45,869 nt of DNA from PHAA01 sp964494735 (GTDB lineage Bacteria > Bacillota > Syntrophomonadia > Syntrophomonadales > Syntrophomonadaceae). Positions within the stretch are counted from its first letter, which is position 1; each line of letters opens with the position of its first letter. Below, in pieces: positions 7,786-16,505 of this stretch. Position numbers and translations under genes: made by a program. The stretch spans positions 1-45,869 of the forward strand of contig CAZBSD010000017.1 in assembly GCA_964494735.1 (NCBI GenBank), in the 5' to 3' direction. The notes below the pieces were generated by a model. The model had not been told where the DNA came from, ran no database searches, and saw nothing but the letters and a program-made list of their open reading frames with translations.

Positions 7786-10290
7786 GTGATCAAGGATTTG
7801 GAAGGGATACTCCGGGACAGGGTTCTGGTACTCGATGGTGCCATAGGCACAATTCTGCAGCAAAGGGGAATGTTGCCCGGGCAATGCCCCGAATTATATG
7901 GGGTCCAGCGTCCATCCATACTGGAGGAGATCCATCGGCAGTATGTGGACGCCGGGGCAGATATCATCGAAACCTTTACCTTTGGCGGCAACAGTTATAA
8001 ACTGGCCGAATATGGTTTGGAGAATAGAGTCGAAGAAATAAATGGCGATGCGGTGAGATTGGCACGGTCAGCGGCCGGAAGCAGAGCCTTGGTGGCTGGC
8101 TGCATCGGTCCGACCGGACGCTTACTGCGCCCGATGGGCAATGTGGACTTCGATGATCTATACGCATCATTTGCCCAGCAAGCCATAGCTCTGGAAAAGG
8201 CCGGTGCTGACCTGATCTCTATCGAGACCATGACCGATATCGGCGAAATGAGGGCAGCGTTGATCGCTGCGAAACAGGTAACCCGCCTGCCGGTGATCGC
8301 TCACATGACATTTGAATCTGGGGGCAGGACCATGACCGGAACCGACCCCCGGACAGCCGCCGTAATCCTGGGAGCACTACAACCCCTGGCGATGGGTGCC
8401 AATTGTTCCGGGGGAGCGATGGACCTGCTGCCGATCATAGAAATAATGGGCAGATATAGTAAAGGTTTCGTCTCCGTGGAACCGAATGCCGGCCTGCCGC
8501 GCCTTATTGGAGATAAAACCGTTTTTCCCGCCCTCCCGGAGGAAATGGCCGAACATGCACTGCGGCTTAAAGACGCGGGAGCCAATATCATCGGCGGCTG
8601 CTGCGGCACAACCCCCCAACATGTTGCAGCCATCGCGGCAGTATTGAAAGGCCTGCCACCAACACGCCGTGAGGCGGACAGATTGGTCGCGTTTGCTTCC
8701 CGCAGCCAAACCCTGCAGATAGGCTCGGGTCAACCCCTGGCCATGATTGGGGAGAGGATCAATCCCACCGCCCGGAAGTCACTGGCCCAGGATATCAAAG
8801 GAGGCAAGATGCAACTGGTGGTAGAGGAGGCCAGGCGTCAAGCCGTTATCGCGCCCATGCTGGATGTAAATATGGGGGTCCCCGGAATCGATGAACCGAC
8901 GGCCATGAAGCAGGCGGTCCTAGCCGTACAGTCGGCTGTCGATATCCCCTTGTCGTTGGATTCAACCAACCGGCAGGCGATAGAGGAAGGCTTAAAAAAC
9001 TTTGTGGGACGCGCTCTGATAAATTCCACAACTGGTGAAGACAAAAGTTTGGAGGTAGTATTGCCCCTGGCTAAAAAATACGGAGCGGCAGTGTTAGGTT
9101 TGTGTTTGGATGAAAACGGGATACCTGATTCAGCAGAGGGCCGCTTGAAAGTGGCTCGTAAGATATATCGGCGGGCCAAGGAATATGGACTCCGGGATGA
9201 GGACATTTTCATCGACTGCCTGGTTAAGACAGCCAGCGCAGAACAGATGCAGGTTATGGAAACGTTGGCGGCGGTGCGGCAGGTGAAGGAGGAACTAGGA
9301 GTCGGAACTGTCTTGGGAATAAGTAATGTGTCCCATGGACTGCCGGCTCGAGATGTATTGAACTCGACTTTTCTGGCCATGGCTTGGGCGGCCGGTTTGG
9401 ATTTACCTATATTAAATCCTTTTGACGAAAGGATGATGGATGTTACCCGGGCCGCCGGGGTACTTCTCAACCGGGATGGGAACTGCTCAGCCTTCATTGA
9501 TCATTACAAGGACTACGCATCTGGCTCGTTATCAGCCGGTAAGCTTAGAGACCCGGTTTGTGAGCGCTGCAACATCCCGGAACAGATCAAAGCGCAGCGA
9601 ACTGCAGGTAATGGTACGGTAGAAGAGCGACCTGCCAGGGAGAAGGCCGGTGATGACATCAGGGGTCGCATCCAAACGGCGGTGCTGGAAGGCAGCAGCA
9701 TGACAATTGAGGATTTGATCGCAGAAGCTTTGAAAGATATACCAGCCCTGGAGATCGTGAATCAGGCCTTAATTCCCGGTATTGAACGGGCCGGGGAATT
9801 ATATGAGCAGAAAAGATACTTCCTGCCCCAGCTGATGATGGCGGCCGAAGCGATGAAGAAGGCCTTTGCATTTATTAAACCCCGTCTCTCCCAGGAGGCA
9901 TCGTCGCTAAACAATGGAACCATTGTGATAGCCACGGTAGAGGGCGATATCCATGATATCGGCAAAAACATTGTCATTGTAATGTTGGAGAACTATGGAT
10001 TCAGGATTGTGGACTTGGGTAAAGATGTGTCCGCGGATAAGATATTAGCCTCAGCCAAGCAGGAAGATGCGGATATTATTGGCCTAAGTGCGCTGATGAC
10101 TACTACCATGCCCCGAATGCAGGAAGTGATCGAGGGAGTGAAAGATATGGGTCTACGATCGCGGGTAATGGTCGGGGGGGCAGTCTTGAACCAGGAGTAT
10201 GCCGACAGGATAGGAGCAGATGCATATTCCGCTGATGCTCGGGCAGCGGTAAAGACGGCTCAATATTTGATGAGTTTATTCGGAATTTAG
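7786..10290 (+). CDS. metH: B12-dependent methionine synthase lacking the reactivation domain
   Basis: This protein has 834 residues, against about 1200 for full-length MetH. Domains in order are: homocysteine S-methyltransferase (~1-290) with zinc-ligand motifs GANCSGG and GGCCGTTP; pterin/methyltetrahydrofolate binding (~315-585) with MIGERINPTARK, LDVNMGVPGID and LSLDSTN; then a linker, cobalamin cap (~625-710) and B12 Rossmann domain (~720-834) with the DIHDIG histidine motif. The protein ends at the B12 domain, so the SAM-binding/reductive activation domain is missing. Similar short forms occur in anaerobes and presumably rely on a separate reactivase, not seen here. The GTG start at 7786 follows GGGAG at 7774-7778; longer in-frame extensions would begin inside the terminator. 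It is the first gene after the SAM-I riboswitch and sits 12 bases before the COG1900 gene. Confidence 0.93.
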   Translation: MIKDLEGILRDRVLVLDGAIGTILQQRGMLPGQCPELYGVQRPSILEEIHRQYVDAGADIIETFTFGGNSYKLAEYGLENRVEEINGDAVRLARSAAGSRALVAGCIGPTGRLLRPMGNVDFDDLYASFAQQAIALEKAGADLISIETMTDIGEMRAALIAAKQVTRLPVIAHMTFESGGRTMTGTDPRTAAVILGALQPLAMGANCSGGAMDLLPIIEIMGRYSKGFVSVEPNAGLPRLIGDKTVFPALPEEMAEHALRLKDAGANIIGGCCGTTPQHVAAIAAVLKGLPPTRREADRLVAFASRSQTLQIGSGQPLAMIGERINPTARKSLAQDIKGGKMQLVVEEARRQAVIAPMLDVNMGVPGIDEPTAMKQAVLAVQSAVDIPLSLDSTNRQAIEEGLKNFVGRALINSTTGEDKSLEVVLPLAKKYGAAVLGLCLDENGIPDSAEGRLKVARKIYRRAKEYGLRDEDIFIDCLVKTASAEQMQVMETLAAVRQVKEELGVGTVLGISNVSHGLPARDVLNSTFLAMAWAAGLDLPILNPFDERMMDVTRAAGVLLNRDGNCSAFIDHYKDYASGSLSAGKLRDPVCERCNIPEQIKAQRTAGNGTVEERPAREKAGDDIRGRIQTAVLEGSSMTIEDLIAEALKDIPALEIVNQALIPGIERAGELYEQKRYFLPQLMMAAEAMKKAFAFIKPRLSQEASSLNNGTIVIATVEGDIHDIGKNIVIVMLENYGFRIVDLGKDVSADKILASAKQEDADIIGLSALMTTTMPRMQEVIEGVKDMGLRSRVMVGGAVLNQEYADRIGADAYSADARAAVKTAQYLMSLFGI

Positions 10291-10302
10291 GAGGGTCGTG
10301 CA

Positions 10303-11538
10303 ATGGCAGTCAAGAAAAGCTATGAGGAGATCAACGAGAAGATAAGACGCGGCGAAGCGGTAGTGGTTACTGCCGAGGAAGTCATCGAGGTGGTGGCCGA
10401 GAAGGGCCTGGCCCAGGCCGCCAAGGAGATAGATGTGGTAACTACCGGAACTTTTGGGCCTATGTGTTCTTCAGGGGCATTCATAAATTTTGGGCACGCC
10501 AATCCGCGTATAAAGATGAAAAAAGTATGGTTGAACGGGGTGGAAGCTTACACCGGCGTTGCTGCTGTGGATGCTTACGTGGGAGCGGGTCAGCTGCCTG
10601 AAAATGACCCGGAGAATAAAGTATTCCCAGGCCGGTTCACATATGGTGGGGGACATGTTATACATGATCTGGTGGCAGGCAAAGAGATAAGACTGGAAGC
10701 CATCGGATACGGAACCGACTGTTACCCCAATAAGAAAGTCGAGGCGATCATCACTCTCAACGATGTCAATGATGCTTTTCTGTTTAACCCACGCAATGCC
10801 TATCAGAACTACAACTGTGCCATCAACTTGGGGGACCGGGTGATCTACACTTATATGGGGATTCTTAAACCTAAGGTGGGCAACGCCAGTTATTCCAGTG
10901 CCGGCCAGCTGAGTCCATTATTAAATGATCCTTACTATCGCACCATAGGTATCGGTACCCGGATATTTCTTGGCGGCGGAGTCGGTTATGTGGCCTGGAA
11001 TGGGACCCAGCACCACCCCAATGTCCAACGAGGTGAAAACGGGGTACCCCTTTCCGGGGCAGGGACCTTGGCTTTGATCGGAGATTTAAAAGGGATGGAT
11101 GCCAATTGGCTGGTAGGATTGAGTTTCATCGGTTACGGTGCCACCATGGCAGTTGGAATCGGCATCCCTATCCCTATTTTGGATGAGGATATGCTCCGCT
11201 TTACGGCTGTAAAGGATGAAGATATCTATTGTCCGGTCGTGGATTACAATGAAGGATACCCTTATAACAAGTCCATGGATTTAGGCAGGGTCAATTACAG
11301 AGATCTCAAGAGTGGCAAGGTGATTATCAACGGCAAAACGGTGGTGACTACTCCGCAATCCAGTTACCCTCGGGCCCGGCAGATAGCTCAGATACTGAAG
11401 GGGTGGATCCAAAAAGGTCAATTCGAGCTGACCCAACCGGTGGCCAGCATACCTTCGGCCGATGCAGATATCATTTTTAAATCGATCCCCCATAAGCAAA
11501 CCAGCAGCCTGGATACAGAGGCAGATAGAAGGAGGTAG
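10303..11538 (+). CDS. Homocysteine biosynthesis protein, COG1900/DUF39
   Basis: This 411-residue cytoplasmic protein is recognisable as DUF39 from TTGTFGPMCSSGAFINFGH and the glycine-rich core (for example GTRIFLGGGVGYVAWNGTQH). In Methanosarcina acetivorans the COG1900 protein is required, with a NIL-domain ferredoxin and a COG2122 protein, to convert aspartate semialdehyde and sulfide to homocysteine. Conserved cysteines in this family are thought to carry persulfide; C55 (PMCSS) and C140 (TDCYP) are the obvious candidates here. No CBS domains are fused, unlike some archaeal forms. The order metH, COG1900, NIL-ferredoxin, COG2122 under a SAM riboswitch supports the same role in this bacterium. 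The start has GGAGG immediately upstream. Confidence 0.9.
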   Translation: MAVKKSYEEINEKIRRGEAVVVTAEEVIEVVAEKGLAQAAKEIDVVTTGTFGPMCSSGAFINFGHANPRIKMKKVWLNGVEAYTGVAAVDAYVGAGQLPENDPENKVFPGRFTYGGGHVIHDLVAGKEIRLEAIGYGTDCYPNKKVEAIITLNDVNDAFLFNPRNAYQNYNCAINLGDRVIYTYMGILKPKVGNASYSSAGQLSPLLNDPYYRTIGIGTRIFLGGGVGYVAWNGTQHHPNVQRGENGVPLSGAGTLALIGDLKGMDANWLVGLSFIGYGATMAVGIGIPIPILDEDMLRFTAVKDEDIYCPVVDYNEGYPYNKSMDLGRVNYRDLKSGKVIINGKTVVTTPQSSYPRARQIAQILKGWIQKGQFELTQPVASIPSADADIIFKSIPHKQTSSLDTEADRRR

Positions 11539-11544
11539 TACCTG

Positions 11545-11967
11545 ATGAAGAATAAATTGGTTTGTTATTTCTCCGCCGCTCAGTCCGAGCAGCCGATCAT
11601 ATATAGATTGGTCAAAGATTACGACCTGATCATAAATATCCTGAAGGCGGACATCAACCCCCAGAAGGAAGGCTTTCTGGTTTTGGAACTGGAAGGTGAT
11701 AGAAGCAGCTACGACCAGGGGGTAGGTTTCTTGAAAAACCTGGGAGTGGCGGTGGAGCCACTGAGTGAAACCGTGGTGTGGCAGCCTTCTGTTTGTATCC
11801 AATGCGGTGCCTGCGCTTCCTTTTGCCCCACCGAGGCCTTGAATATAGAACGGAGCAGTATGGAAGTATCCTTCGACGATTCAAAATGTGTCGTTTGTGG
11901 AATGTGCCTGGACTGCTGCCCGACCCGGGCCATAACGCTTCATTTTGAAATAAAAGAGGCCGTGTAA
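11545..11967 (+). CDS. NIL-domain 2[4Fe-4S] ferredoxin of the homocysteine pathway
   Basis: This protein has 140 residues. The N-terminal NIL (ligand-binding, ACT-like) domain occupies ~1-75. Two [4Fe-4S] motifs follow: C84, C87, C90, C94 and C115, C118, C121, C125, each followed by proline. This architecture is the partner of COG1900 proteins in sulfide-dependent homocysteine synthesis, where the clusters are thought to supply electrons for the reductive sulfur transfer. The NIL domain may bind a substrate or regulatory amino acid; this is an inference. The gene lies 6 bp after the COG1900 stop, with GGAGG at 11532-11536 as ribosome binding site. Confidence 0.9.
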   Translation: MKNKLVCYFSAAQSEQPIIYRLVKDYDLIINILKADINPQKEGFLVLELEGDRSSYDQGVGFLKNLGVAVEPLSETVVWQPSVCIQCGACASFCPTEALNIERSSMEVSFDDSKCVVCGMCLDCCPTRAITLHFEIKEAV

Positions 11968-11973
11968 TATCCC

Positions 11974-12726
11974 ATGAGCAGCGACAATAGTCACGTACAG
12001 CGCAGCTACCGGTCATTACACTCCGGCACTGATCTAATTTATTTCCGGGTGGGACTGAAAGAAACCGACCTGGCCATTGGGGTGGATAAAGAGAGCTACC
12101 AAGACGATCTGATCGCTGTCTGTGAAAGGGAGATCAGGAGAATCAGGGGGGGGCTGGAGGCATTTATCGATATTCAGCCCGAGTTTAAGAGTTCCCTGGC
12201 ACCTATAAACCTGCTGCCGGGTGCTCCGGCATTGGCGACCAGTATGTCTCAGGCCGGCTGGCAGGCAGGGGTCGGCCCCATGGCAGCAGTCGCCGGGGCA
12301 TTTGCCGAAACCATCGGACAGATGCTGAAGAACCGGGTCAATGAGGTTATCGTCGAAAACGGCGGAGACCTTTATATGGATACATCGAAGCCCCGTCTGG
12401 TGTCAGTCTTTGCCGGACAATCGCCATTTACCAATAAGATAGCTATCCGCATCGAACCAGACGAAAGTCCCTTGGGATTATGTACATCTTCCGGAACCGT
12501 GGGACCCAGTCTCAGCTTCGGCAAGGCTGATGCGGTAGTGATAAAAGGAAGGCATGCAGCGCTAGCCGATGCAGTCGCTACCGGAGCTGCCAACCGGATT
12601 CAGACCCAGGATGATTTCTCCGTGGCTATCGATTATGTGAAGAGCATTCCCGGAGTAACCGGAATTCTGGCGGTGGTGGGCGACCACCTGGCTGCCTGGG
12701 GAAACATAGAACTGGTACCGCTTTAG
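11974..12726 (+). CDS. UPF0280/COG2122 protein, ApbE-like, homocysteine pathway partner
   Basis: This protein has 250 residues. It matches the UPF0280 family, a relative of the flavin transferase ApbE: GPMAAVAGAFAE (~107-118), VENGGDLYMD (~128-137) and a TSSGTVGPS segment (~169-177) correspond to conserved family motifs. COG2122 genes co-occur with COG1900 and NIL-ferredoxin genes, and genetic work in Methanosarcina implicates them in using sulfide for homocysteine. The exact chemistry is not established. The gene begins 6 bp after the ferredoxin stop. The ribosome binding site is not strong; translation may be coupled. It is the last gene of the riboswitch operon. Confidence 0.88.
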   Translation: MSSDNSHVQRSYRSLHSGTDLIYFRVGLKETDLAIGVDKESYQDDLIAVCEREIRRIRGGLEAFIDIQPEFKSSLAPINLLPGAPALATSMSQAGWQAGVGPMAAVAGAFAETIGQMLKNRVNEVIVENGGDLYMDTSKPRLVSVFAGQSPFTNKIAIRIEPDESPLGLCTSSGTVGPSLSFGKADAVVIKGRHAALADAVATGAANRIQTQDDFSVAIDYVKSIPGVTGILAVVGDHLAAWGNIELVPL

Positions 12727-12827
12727 TCGAGCGGACCAATAATGGCAAGACCCGACCAGAATGTATTGGGATTTGTCCGATATCAAACCAAGCCAGGAAT
12801 AAAACATTACAATGGGAGGTTAAATAC

Positions 12828-13580
12828 ATGTCAGGACATAATAAATGGTCGACCATCAAGCATAAAAAGGCCCGCACCGATGAAAAGAAAGGCAAGGAAT
12901 ATACGAAAATAGCCAAGGAGATTATCATAGCGGTCCGAGCCGGGGGAGGGGACCCGGAAAGCAACTCCAAACTGAAGTTGGCCATCCAGAATGCCAAGGC
13001 TATCAACATGCCCAATGAGAACATAGCCCGGGCCATTAAAAGGGGGACGGGAGAACTTGACAGCGATGCCATCGAGGAGCTGACTTACGAAGGCTATGCC
13101 CCTGGAGGAGTAGCGGTGATGCTGGCTATCGCTACCGATAATCGCAACCGTACCGCCGCGGATATCCGCCATCTGTTCGCCAAGCATAATGGCAATTTGG
13201 GCGAAAGCGGCTGCGTCTCTTATATGTTCGAACGGGTCGGACTGCTGTCGATCAGCCGTGACAACATGCCGATAGATGCAGACGAGCTGATGATGGTGGC
13301 CCTCGATGCGGGGGCTGAGGATGTGCGGGAGGAGGAAGATACCATCGAAGTGATAACCTCCCCCGATAATTTCATGGAGGTCAAAGAGAAGCTGGAGCAG
13401 GTAACCACGATTTACGAAGCCAATATCATCTTGCAGCCCAACAACACGGTCGATATCAATGATGAGGCCCTGGCTGCCAAAATACTGAAGCTTATCGATG
13501 TCCTCGAGGACCATGAAGATGTACAGGACGTCTACACCAACTTCAACATCCCCGACGAACTGTTGGAGAAGCTGATGTAG
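12828..13580 (+). CDS. yebC: YebC/PmpR family protein
   Basis: This protein has 250 residues, full length for the family. The N-terminus MSGHNKWSTIKHKK is diagnostic, followed by KKGKEYTKIAKEI and the ARAIKRGTGE segment. YebC-family proteins were long annotated as transcriptional regulators; recent work also assigns members to relieving ribosome stalling at proline-rich stretches. In many bacteria yebC sits just upstream of ruvC, and here it is separated from ruvCAB by an exported protein gene and a BofC-like gene. GGGAGG at 12813-12818 is a good ribosome binding site. Confidence 0.95.
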   Translation: MSGHNKWSTIKHKKARTDEKKGKEYTKIAKEIIIAVRAGGGDPESNSKLKLAIQNAKAINMPNENIARAIKRGTGELDSDAIEELTYEGYAPGGVAVMLAIATDNRNRTAADIRHLFAKHNGNLGESGCVSYMFERVGLLSISRDNMPIDADELMMVALDAGAEDVREEEDTIEVITSPDNFMEVKEKLEQVTTIYEANIILQPNNTVDINDEALAAKILKLIDVLEDHEDVQDVYTNFNIPDELLEKLM

Positions 13581-13672
13581 TCTGGAATAGTGATTCGGGT
13601 ATCCCCTGGTACGGATAGGGGACCGCAACTTGGGCTGCCGTCATTAAAACAGGTTTAAGAGAGGTGACCGGG

Positions 13673-15490
13673 ATGCCCCATAAAAGACGTGATAAAGACA
13701 ATGGCAGAGATACTGCACTTCGCCAAAGTATGCTCAAATATACAGCGGCGGCGGTCATGATAATTGTGCTATTTCTGGGCGTCAACCAGTTATGGGGATC
13801 GGACGGTGGTGCCGAATTTGGGGAAAAGGCCGCATTGCTGGAGCAAAAGGTATCGGCGCAGCCCGAATTGGAGTTGATGATCAAACAGGCCGGAGGGAAT
13901 ATCGGCTCCAGATACACAGTATTTTTCTCTATCTGCGACACTGATAGCCGGGCATTGGTGCATAGCGCCCAGGGTGAGACATTGGAAACGGCTTGGGATA
14001 AAGCAGCCCAAGAGACCAAAAGACTGATGACCTCGCGAAGATATGACCCGGTTTGGGTTAAAGCTGATATTGTGAGAGAAGCAGAAGTAATTAAGGTCAG
14101 CGACCTCCAAAAGAGGACCAGGAATCTATATGACAACTATCTCAGGATGGGAATAGCTTTCGATAATTATTTTGACACCGCATTTCTGGAGGCAGAGGTC
14201 AATGGTAATAAGATAATAGACTACGATGAAGATGCGCTGGATCTGGAATTAGTGAACAAATACCTCACCTCTCAGGGACGGCCCAATATTAGCGCCATAC
14301 CTGAAGAAATCATCCTTTTTTCCTGTTATGGTTATTTTTGCGATGAGAATAAGTCGGTTTACGAACTATATTCGGAGGATCAGGATTATGGCCGCCGCAA
14401 GGTGGATTCCATAAATAAAGAAGTAGTCCTGGATCTGAACTACTCGGCTTCTCGCTTCCTGGCCAATTCTGTTAAGGAGGACGGGAAATTTATTTATGGG
14501 TATTACCCTACCTATGATAACGAAATCGATAATTACAATATTCTGCGCCACGCCGGTACAATATGGAGTCTGGTCTCCTTTTACAAGACTACCGGAGACG
14601 AAACTATTTTGCCCAAAATTGAAAGCACGATCGACTACCTGGTGAATGGATCCATCGAAAATCCCACCGAGGACACAGCGTACGTTATCGAGAGGAAGGC
14701 GGACGAAGTAAAACTAGGCGGCAATGGGATAACAGTGGTAATGCTGATAGATTATATGCAACAATTAGGGACCGATAAATATCGGGATTTAGTCATCAAA
14801 TTGGGGAATGGCATATTAGCCATGCAAAATCCAGCCACGGGCCAATATTATCACGTTCTCAATTCACATGACTATTCACTGAAAGAGGAAGATAGAACCG
14901 TATATTACGATGGTGAGGCCACCTTTGCACTGGCTAAACTATATGGCTTCACCAAGGATGAAAAATATCTTGAGGCAGCGACCAAAGCGGCTGATTACTT
15001 CATCGTCAATGACTATTCTCAATATAGGGACCATTGGGTAGCATATTCGATGAACGAAATCACCAAATACGTCCCGGAAGAGCGTTATTATAGTTTCGCT
15101 CTCCACAACGCCAATCAGAATTTGGACGCAATTAGCAATAAGATGAGGTCGACACCTACCTACCTGGAACTATTGATGGCTACCTTCGCTACTTATGACA
15201 GAATCAAACAAGCCAATATCAGTATCGAATACATGAAACAATTCGATGAGAAGTATTTCATTGATACTATTTACAAAAGGGCCAGACACCAGGCTAATGG
15301 ATACATGTATCCTGAGTATGCGATGTATTTTAAGAATCCAGCCCGAATAATGAATACCTTCTATGTGCGGGATGATGGATTCAGGATACGTATTGATGAC
15401 GTGCAACACTTCATCGGCGGGTATCATGCCTACTATAATAATTATGATAAATTGGAAGCGTATCGGCAGGAATTTGCCGGAACCAAATAG
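13673..15490 (+). CDS. Membrane-anchored alpha/alpha-barrel protein, carbohydrate-active-like
   Basis: This protein has 605 residues. A basic N-terminus and one hydrophobic helix (~21-40, AAAVMIIVLFLGVNQLW) indicate a membrane anchor or uncleaved signal, with the bulk outside the cell. Residues ~60-220 form a mixed domain I do not recognise. Residues ~240-600 have the repeating helix-hairpin pattern of six-hairpin (alpha/alpha) toroids, as in glucuronyl C5-epimerases and several glycoside hydrolases: RHAGTIWSLVSFYKTTGD, YYDGEATFALAKLY and similar segments. A polysaccharide-processing role is plausible but not shown. The ATG at 13673 is preceded by GAGAGG (13659-13664); an in-frame GTG at 13664 lies inside this site. 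A terminator follows the stop. Confidence 0.65.
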   Translation: MPHKRRDKDNGRDTALRQSMLKYTAAAVMIIVLFLGVNQLWGSDGGAEFGEKAALLEQKVSAQPELELMIKQAGGNIGSRYTVFFSICDTDSRALVHSAQGETLETAWDKAAQETKRLMTSRRYDPVWVKADIVREAEVIKVSDLQKRTRNLYDNYLRMGIAFDNYFDTAFLEAEVNGNKIIDYDEDALDLELVNKYLTSQGRPNISAIPEEIILFSCYGYFCDENKSVYELYSEDQDYGRRKVDSINKEVVLDLNYSASRFLANSVKEDGKFIYGYYPTYDNEIDNYNILRHAGTIWSLVSFYKTTGDETILPKIESTIDYLVNGSIENPTEDTAYVIERKADEVKLGGNGITVVMLIDYMQQLGTDKYRDLVIKLGNGILAMQNPATGQYYHVLNSHDYSLKEEDRTVYYDGEATFALAKLYGFTKDEKYLEAATKAADYFIVNDYSQYRDHWVAYSMNEITKYVPEERYYSFALHNANQNLDAISNKMRSTPTYLELLMATFATYDRIKQANISIEYMKQFDEKYFIDTIYKRARHQANGYMYPEYAMYFKNPARIMNTFYVRDDGFRIRIDDVQHFIGGYHAYYNNYDKLEAYRQEFAGTK

Positions 15491-15530
15491 ATAGATTTTA
15501 TATAAGTATTTCCTTCCAGTGATCAGTTGA

Positions 15531-15565
15531 AGGCCGGGCCGATTTTATTCTGCCTGGCTTTTTAT
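15531..15565 (+). terminator. Rho-independent terminator after the alpha/alpha-barrel gene
   Basis: GCCGGGC (15533-15539) pairs with GCCTGGC (15552-15558) with one G-T pair, followed by TTTTTTA. It closes the transcript of the exported-protein gene. Confidence 0.75.
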
Positions 15566-15580
15566 TTTGGAAAAAGAGTT

Positions 15581-15727
15581 TCAGCGCCATCGTCGTTCCC
15601 CAGGGACAGCAACTAAAACCTCTTTAATGTATTGATCATTTAACCGGGCAGCAAGTTTATCCTTGCCGACCGCCTGCAACTGAGCCGCCACCCATTCCGC
15701 AAACTGCTCTGGGCTAGGATTTCTTGG
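15581..15727 (-). pseudogene. Possible gene remnant (C-terminal fragment)
   Basis: In the stretch 15491-15795, otherwise without a gene, the minus strand has an open 48-codon frame ending in TGA at 15581-15583. It contains the protein-like segment NPSPEQFAEWVAAQLQAVG and later DKLAARLNDQYIKEVLVAVP. It opens right after an in-frame TAA, with no start codon or ribosome binding site, so it can only be the tail of a decayed gene or a chance frame. The amphipathic, Ala/Gln/Val-rich composition argues for a real relic. I do not recognise the family. Confidence 0.35.
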
Positions 15728-15795
15728 TTAATTCAAATTCACATTAGTATAAATGGAAGAATAAGGGGGGAAAATAGGCAACAGAGGTGATTGAA

Positions 15796-16362
15796 GTGAG
15801 TAAAAAGTTTATTGCCGCTATATTGGCCATAAGCATAGCAGCGGGATTGGCGCTGGGCTATTACTTCCGCGGCGGTTACATGGGAATAGTAGGTCCGCAG
15901 CAGCAGAAACCAGCTGTAAATACCGGTGCTGTTGAGGTCCGAGTCGATGGAGAAACCCCGGTGATCATGGAGAAGGAATTTATTCGCTCCCATAAAGTGA
16001 TAATAGCGGAGTTTGAAAACCGCGCGGATATTATCGGCTTCACATTAGATGAGATACGCAGCAAATACACAGCCGACAACGGCTTTTTCATCAGCTTTGC
16101 CGACGGCAGCCTGGTTATCCGCCAGGCTATCGACGATTGGACCCCGGAGGATAAAGTGCGGTGTCGTCTGAAGGAATATCAGGGCATGGTAGCCATCTAT
16201 GTAGGTCCGGATTCCGAGCATGACAGTCTGATGAAGGTTACAGCGATACGTTTCAGCGGTCTCCCGGCCAGTATCAAAGAAGCCATTCGCCAGGGTGATT
16301 ATGAGTTTGAAAACGAATCCGAAATAAATGACGCGCTGGAGAACCTGGACGAATATTTTTAA
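15796..16362 (+). CDS. BofC-like sporulation protein
   Basis: This protein has 188 residues from the chosen start. An N-terminal hydrophobic segment (~3-20) with few charges suggests export or membrane anchoring. The C-terminal ~80 residues (VRCRLKEYQGMVAIYVG, then LPASIKEAIRQGDYEFENE and a final acidic helix) resemble the BofC C-terminal domain. BofC in Bacillus is a forespore protein that restrains SpoIVB signalling in the sigma-K checkpoint. BofC-like genes upstream of ruvC are common in Clostridia, which agrees with this position. GTG 15796 is preferred because GAGGTGA (15784-15790) is then correctly spaced; the in-frame GTG at 15787 is part of that site. Two tandem terminators follow. 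Confidence 0.6.
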   Translation: MSKKFIAAILAISIAAGLALGYYFRGGYMGIVGPQQQKPAVNTGAVEVRVDGETPVIMEKEFIRSHKVIIAEFENRADIIGFTLDEIRSKYTADNGFFISFADGSLVIRQAIDDWTPEDKVRCRLKEYQGMVAIYVGPDSEHDSLMKVTAIRFSGLPASIKEAIRQGDYEFENESEINDALENLDEYF

Positions 16363-16389
16363 CCCGGCTCCCGGTAAATGCCGGGTTTT
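16363..16389 (+). terminator. Terminator 1 after the BofC-like gene
   Basis: CCCGGC (16363-16368) pairs with GCCGGG (16380-16385), followed by TTTTC. It lies directly at the stop codon. Confidence 0.7.
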
Positions 16390-16396
16390 CTATAAA

Positions 16397-16433
16397 GGAT
16401 AAGGCTCTGCGGAACCTTATCCTTTTGTTTTTA
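16397..16433 (+). terminator. Terminator 2 after the BofC-like gene
   Basis: GGATAAGG (16397-16404) and CCTTATCC (16415-16422) form a perfect 8-bp stem followed by TTTTGTTTTT. Together with the preceding hairpin it insulates the ruvCAB transcript. Confidence 0.8.
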
Positions 16434-16505
16434 TACGTAGCCCAGCCCCCATATTTGCAGTATCATTATAATTGTGAAATCAATGAGACGGGAGTATCGG
16501 GGCTG

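Noticed and set aside
12831..13628. A 265-codon open frame on the minus strand
   Set aside because: It is antisense to yebC, a well-conserved gene; the open frame follows from yebC codon use.
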